Positions 6,169 through 7,932 of a stretch of 7,932 nucleotides of DNA are shown one piece after another. Positions within the stretch are counted from its first letter, which is position 1. Every line of letters starts with the position of its first letter. Made by a program: the position numbers and the translations under genes. Source of the DNA: Thermoflexales bacterium (GTDB taxonomy: Bacteria; Chloroflexota; Anaerolineae; Fen-1058); the NCBI GenBank assembly GCA_017882055.1, contig JADGQE010000180.1, forward strand, positions 1 to 7,932, written 5' to 3'. The notes beneath the pieces were generated by a model. The model did not search any database. It was not told where the DNA came from and saw only the letters and a list, made by a program, of their open reading frames with translations.

Positions 6169-6219
6169 TTGCACACAGCAAGCCGCGGTCGAACAGAATA
6201 TCCATTCCTTCATCTTTGA
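6169..6219 (+). CDS. Possible 16-residue leader peptide
   Basis: A TTG at 6169-6171, eight bases after a good Shine-Dalgarno (AACGGAGG), opens 16 codons ending in TGA at 6217-6219. The reading begins with His-Thr-Ala and ends Phe-Leu-His-Leu. The stop touches the first base of the terminator stem, the geometry expected if a translating ribosome were to influence terminator folding. There is no run of one amino acid to suggest what it senses. A chance ORF is quite possible. Confidence 0.2.
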   Translation: MHTASRGRTEYPFLHL

Positions 6220-6253
6220 AGCACGATGGCCTTAACGGGCGTCGTGCTTTTTT
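6219..6253 (+). terminator. Intrinsic terminator upstream of the SWIM gene
   Basis: AAGCACGA (6219-6226) pairs perfectly with TCGTGCTT (6242-6249), with possible inner GCC/GGC pairs, and runs into six consecutive T (6248-6253). It has the right polarity to end transcripts from the promoter at 6105-6134, before the SWIM ribosome-binding site at 6284. Confidence 0.75.
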
Positions 6254-6283
6254 GTCGCCAGATTGCACACACTCACTCTCCAC

Positions 6284-6289
6284 AGGAGG
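6284..6289 (+). promoter_or_regulatory. Shine-Dalgarno AGGAGG fixing the SWIM start
   Basis: A perfect AGGAGG lies four bases before the ATG at 6294. It rules out the open frame running back to 6060, which would read through the promoter and the terminator. Confidence 0.85.
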
Positions 6290-6293
6290 CAAC

Positions 6294-6545
6294 ATGGATT
6301 CAGGAATGATCGGCAAGATTGAGAAAGGCATCAAGTACTCGCGCGAGCCTGAGCGCTTTGAGTTTCAGCAGCTCAAAGTCAACGTGCGAGGCGCACACAC
6401 CACCCATCCGGTCGAATACACGCAGGGCAGTTGGAAATGCGATTGTGAATTCTTCATTACTCATAAACAGTGCAGCCATACCATCGCGGTCGAAAAAGTC
6501 CTGGGCCAAATGCTGCCGGGCGCCATCCCCCGAGTGATGCTTTAG
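6294..6545 (+). CDS. Small SWIM-type zinc-finger protein
   Basis: This 83-residue protein has a SWIM zinc-binding pattern CxC-x8-CxH: C49, C51, C60 and H62, within WKCDCEFFITHKQCSHTIA. A preceding strand-rich stretch (FEFQQLKVNVRGAHTTHPVEY, 22-42, before the finger) and a following helix (AVEKVLGQML) complete the domain. SWIM fingers bind DNA or protein and usually sit in larger proteins such as transposases or helicase-associated factors. Here the finger is essentially the whole protein. I recall similar short proteins in Chloroflexota genomes, opening with a GMIGKIEK-like sequence, but no assigned function. The start at 6294 is set by AGGAGG four bases upstream. Transcription either reads through the terminator at 6219-6253 or needs an unseen promoter. 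It converges on efp, sharing the terminator at 6567-6595. Confidence 0.82.
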   Translation: MDSGMIGKIEKGIKYSREPERFEFQQLKVNVRGAHTTHPVEYTQGSWKCDCEFFITHKQCSHTIAVEKVLGQMLPGAIPRVML

Positions 6546-6566
6546 ACAACTGACAACCTAATACAA

Positions 6567-6595
6567 AACGGGCGAGGTGATGAACCTCGCCCGTT
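6567..6595. terminator. Bidirectional terminator between the SWIM gene and efp
   Basis: AACGGGCGAGGT (6567-6578) and ACCTCGCCCGTT (6584-6595) form a perfect, GC-rich 12-bp stem with the 5-base loop GATGA. It lies 21 bases after the SWIM stop and 22 bases after the efp stop. On the leftward transcript the stem is followed by U-rich TTGTATTAGG. On the rightward one GCATTTATTAT follows. Confidence 0.85.
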
Positions 6596-6617
6596 GCATT
6601 TATTATCGGTCACTGAA

Positions 6618-7175
6618 TTATACCCGCGTCAGATATTCGCCGGTGCGGGTGTCCACCCGGATCGTATCACCCTCATTGACAAACAGCGGCACCTGCACCC
6701 GATAACCCGTTTCAACGGTGACTAACTTGCTGGCGCTGCTGGCGGTATCACCCCGCACGGCGATGTCGGCCTGCATGATCTTGAGATCGACCGCCGGCGG
6801 CATATCCACCCCCAGCGACTCGCCGTTGTAATCCTGCACGATGACGGACATGCCGTCCTTCAGGTAATTCACCGCGTCATCCAGCAGCTTGGCATTCAGC
6901 GCCACCTGCTCGAAAGTCTGTGTATCCATGAAGTGATACAAATCGCCGTCGTGATACAGGTACTGCATCTCGCGGTTCTCGATGCGGATGTCCTGCACCC
7001 GGTCGCCCGACTGGAACGTCTTTTCAAACGTCGAGCCGGTGCGAATGTTACGGACTTTGGTGCGGATGGTGGCGTTGCCACGACCCGGCTTGTTGTGCGA
7101 ATATTCCAGCACGCGGAAGATCTGATTATCCAGTTCAAACGTCGTGCCTTTGCGGAGGTCATTAACATCAATCAT
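6618..7175 (-). CDS. efp: Translation elongation factor P
   Basis: This 185-residue, full-length, three-domain EF-P binds the ribosome between the P and E sites and relieves stalling at polyproline. The N-terminal KOW-like domain (1-63) has LRKGTTFELDNQIFRVLEY (7-25) and the loop SHNKPGRGNA (26-35). The middle OB domain contains MQYLYHDGDLYHFMDTQTFEQ (70-90). The C-terminal OB domain contains the signature GDTASSASKLVTVETG (142-157) and the typical ending VNEGDTIRVDTRTGEYLTRV (166-185). The loop-tip position equivalent to E. coli Lys34 is Arg32, so lysylation cannot occur there. The loop is KPGR rather than the form I recall for rhamnosylated EF-P. The start ATG at 7175 has AGGAG at a rather long 12-base spacing. 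It has its own promoter at 7227-7255. Confidence 0.97.
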   Translation of the reverse strand: MIDVNDLRKGTTFELDNQIFRVLEYSHNKPGRGNATIRTKVRNIRTGSTFEKTFQSGDRVQDIRIENREMQYLYHDGDLYHFMDTQTFEQVALNAKLLDDAVNYLKDGMSVIVQDYNGESLGVDMPPAVDLKIMQADIAVRGDTASSASKLVTVETGYRVQVPLFVNEGDTIRVDTRTGEYLTRV

Positions 7176-7226
7176 GTGAAACGGCTACTCCTGATTCGAT
7201 TCATCCTTGCGAATGGTGATAACCCG

Positions 7227-7255
7227 ATTATACCAATCTGACTGAGCGGGGTCAA
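7227..7255 (-). promoter_or_regulatory. Sigma-70 promoter of efp
   Basis: On the minus strand TTGACC (7250-7255) and a perfect TATAAT (7227-7232) are exactly 17 bases apart. The predicted start near 7220 gives a leader of about 45 bases. The TGA inside the -35 box is also the stop codon of the upstream helicase gene (7252-7254). Confidence 0.85.
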
Positions 7256-7932
7256 CCCGACCGATCTGACTTCATCCAATCGCTGGCTGTGCTGGCCAGT
7301 TCTGCATATGAACCTTTGCGCACCGTGCACTGCGGCAGCGATTGCAGAAAGGTCTGACCGTACTGTTTGGTCAACAAACGCTTATCGAACACCGCGACTA
7401 TGCCGCGATCGGTCTTGGTGCGGATCAAGCGGCCAAAGCCTTGCCGGAACTTCAACACGGCATCCGGCACCGAATATTCAAGAAACGGCTGCTCGAAGGT
7501 TTCCGATCGGGCCGCAAAGATCGGATCGGTCGGCACAGCGAAAGGCAGGCGAATGATCGCCAGACACGAAAGCGCCTCGCCCGGCACATCGACACCCTCC
7601 CAAAACGAGCGCGTGCCCAGCAAGATCGCGCGCTCTGCGCCTTTGAAGTTTTCCAGCAGCTGCCGCCGCGATGATCCATCACCCTGCTCGTACACCAGAA
7701 TATCGGCCTGATTCAACGCGGCCGTAATACCTTTCGAGGTCGTTCGCAAAGAAGAATAGGATGTGAACAACGCCAGCGTTCGCCCACCCATCGCTTTGGT
7801 CAGCGTGATAAGCCCCTGATCGATCGCCTTTTGGAAGCCCGGCTCACCAGGCTCAGGTACATCAGTCACGAGATACAACAGCGTGGACGATTTGTAATCG
7901 AATGGCGAGCCGACCGACAGTTCATCCATATC
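7252..7932 (-). CDS. DinG-family ATP-dependent DNA helicase, C-terminal part (cut by window edge)
   Basis: The last 226 codons of a superfamily 2, XPD/DinG-type helicase are present, and the frame stays open to the window's right edge. Counting from the Met at 7927-7929, VGSPFDYKSSTLLYLV (6-21) is the segment that opens the second helicase domain. TLALFTSYSSLR (51-62) follows, then motif V LLGTRSFWEGVDVPG (103-117), ILRLPF-like IIRLPFAVPTDP (125-136) and motif VI FRQGFGRLIRTKTDRG (161-176) with the arginine finger. Walker A, the DEAH box and any iron-sulfur cluster or N-terminal exonuclease domain lie outside the window. It could therefore be DinG proper, a DnaQ-DinG fusion, or another member. 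Such enzymes unwind DNA with 5'-3' polarity in repair. The helicase gene ends directly at the efp promoter. Confidence 0.9.
   Translation of the reverse strand, partial: DMDELSVGSPFDYKSSTLLYLVTDVPEPGEPGFQKAIDQGLITLTKAMGGRTLALFTSYSSLRTTSKGITAALNQADILVYEQGDGSSRRQLLENFKGAERAILLGTRSFWEGVDVPGEALSCLAIIRLPFAVPTDPIFAARSETFEQPFLEYSVPDAVLKFRQGFGRLIRTKTDRGIVAVFDKRLLTKQYGQTFLQSLPQCTVRKGSYAELASTASDWMKSDRSG

Larger units (their letters stand above)
6141..6253 (+). ncRNA. Predicted short transcript: small RNA or terminated leader of the SWIM gene
   Basis: A strong promoter and an intrinsic terminator bound about 113 bases with no substantial coding sequence. The transcript can form CTTGC/GCAAG with a 5-base loop (6168-6172/6178-6182) before the terminator stem. 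It also contains AACGGAGG (6153-6160) followed after 8 bases by a TTG that opens 16 codons. I recognise no known riboswitch or small RNA family in it. The right-hand boundary follows the T-run and the left one is estimated from the -10 box. Confidence 0.45.

Noticed and set aside
6078..6270. Ten-base direct repeat GATTGCACAC at 6078-6087 and 6261-6270
   Set aside because: There are only two copies, no dyad symmetry, and positions that do not match a known operator layout; it may be chance.
6060..6293. Longer N-terminus for the SWIM protein
   Set aside because: The frame would cross the promoter and the intrinsic terminator, while a perfect AGGAGG sits before the ATG at 6294.
1..7932. CRISPR array, tRNA or rRNA genes
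   Set aside because: No regularly spaced direct repeats, no cloverleaf with a recognisable anticodon arm, and no rRNA-like sequence were seen on either strand.

Overview
The window looks like a chromosomal segment of an environmental bacterium of roughly 56% GC, most likely a member of the Chloroflexota (Anaerolineae-like). This is inferred from the remembered look of the small SWIM zinc-finger protein, the archaeal-type glycogen debranching enzyme and the elongation factor P, together with the dispersed inverted repeats. It was not tested by any search. Promoters are of the ordinary sigma-70 kind (TTGACC/TTGACA with TATAAT/TATACT).

Left edge (1-503): the last 49 codons of a PfkB-family sugar/nucleoside kinase read rightward and stop inside a dispersed repeat. 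That repeat and its inverted partner (141-171 and 343-373) bracket the decayed, internally deleted remnant of a GxxExxY-family gene. From 374 to 503 I see no gene and no convincing terminator.

Carbon-storage and pentose-phosphate block (504-5906, all leftward): zwf (glucose-6-phosphate dehydrogenase) and pgl (6-phosphogluconolactonase) overlap by 8 bases and form one operon from a good promoter at 5879-5906. Together they make 6-phosphogluconate and NADPH. Next comes a stand-alone receiver-like protein that has lost its phosphoacceptor aspartate. Then come a 99-residue free-standing glycogen-binding (CBM48-like) domain with its own promoter, and a 654-residue glycogen debranching enzyme. The block thus pairs glycogen mobilisation with oxidation of the resulting glucose phosphate, although hairpins between the genes suggest several transcripts.

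Intergenic region 5782-6293 is the most structured non-coding part. It holds the zwf promoter and leader, a 101-base inverted-repeat element that can fold as a three-way junction (5907-6007), and a near-consensus rightward promoter (6105-6134). An intrinsic terminator (6219-6253) follows that promoter about 110 bases on, before the next gene starts. The last two features define either a small RNA gene or a terminated leader (attenuator) in front of the SWIM gene. I see nothing recognisable in 6008-6104.

Right side (6294-7932): a small rightward SWIM zinc-finger gene converges on efp (elongation factor P, leftward) with a shared hairpin terminator between them. The efp promoter overlaps the stop codon of a leftward DinG-family helicase gene that runs off the window's right edge.
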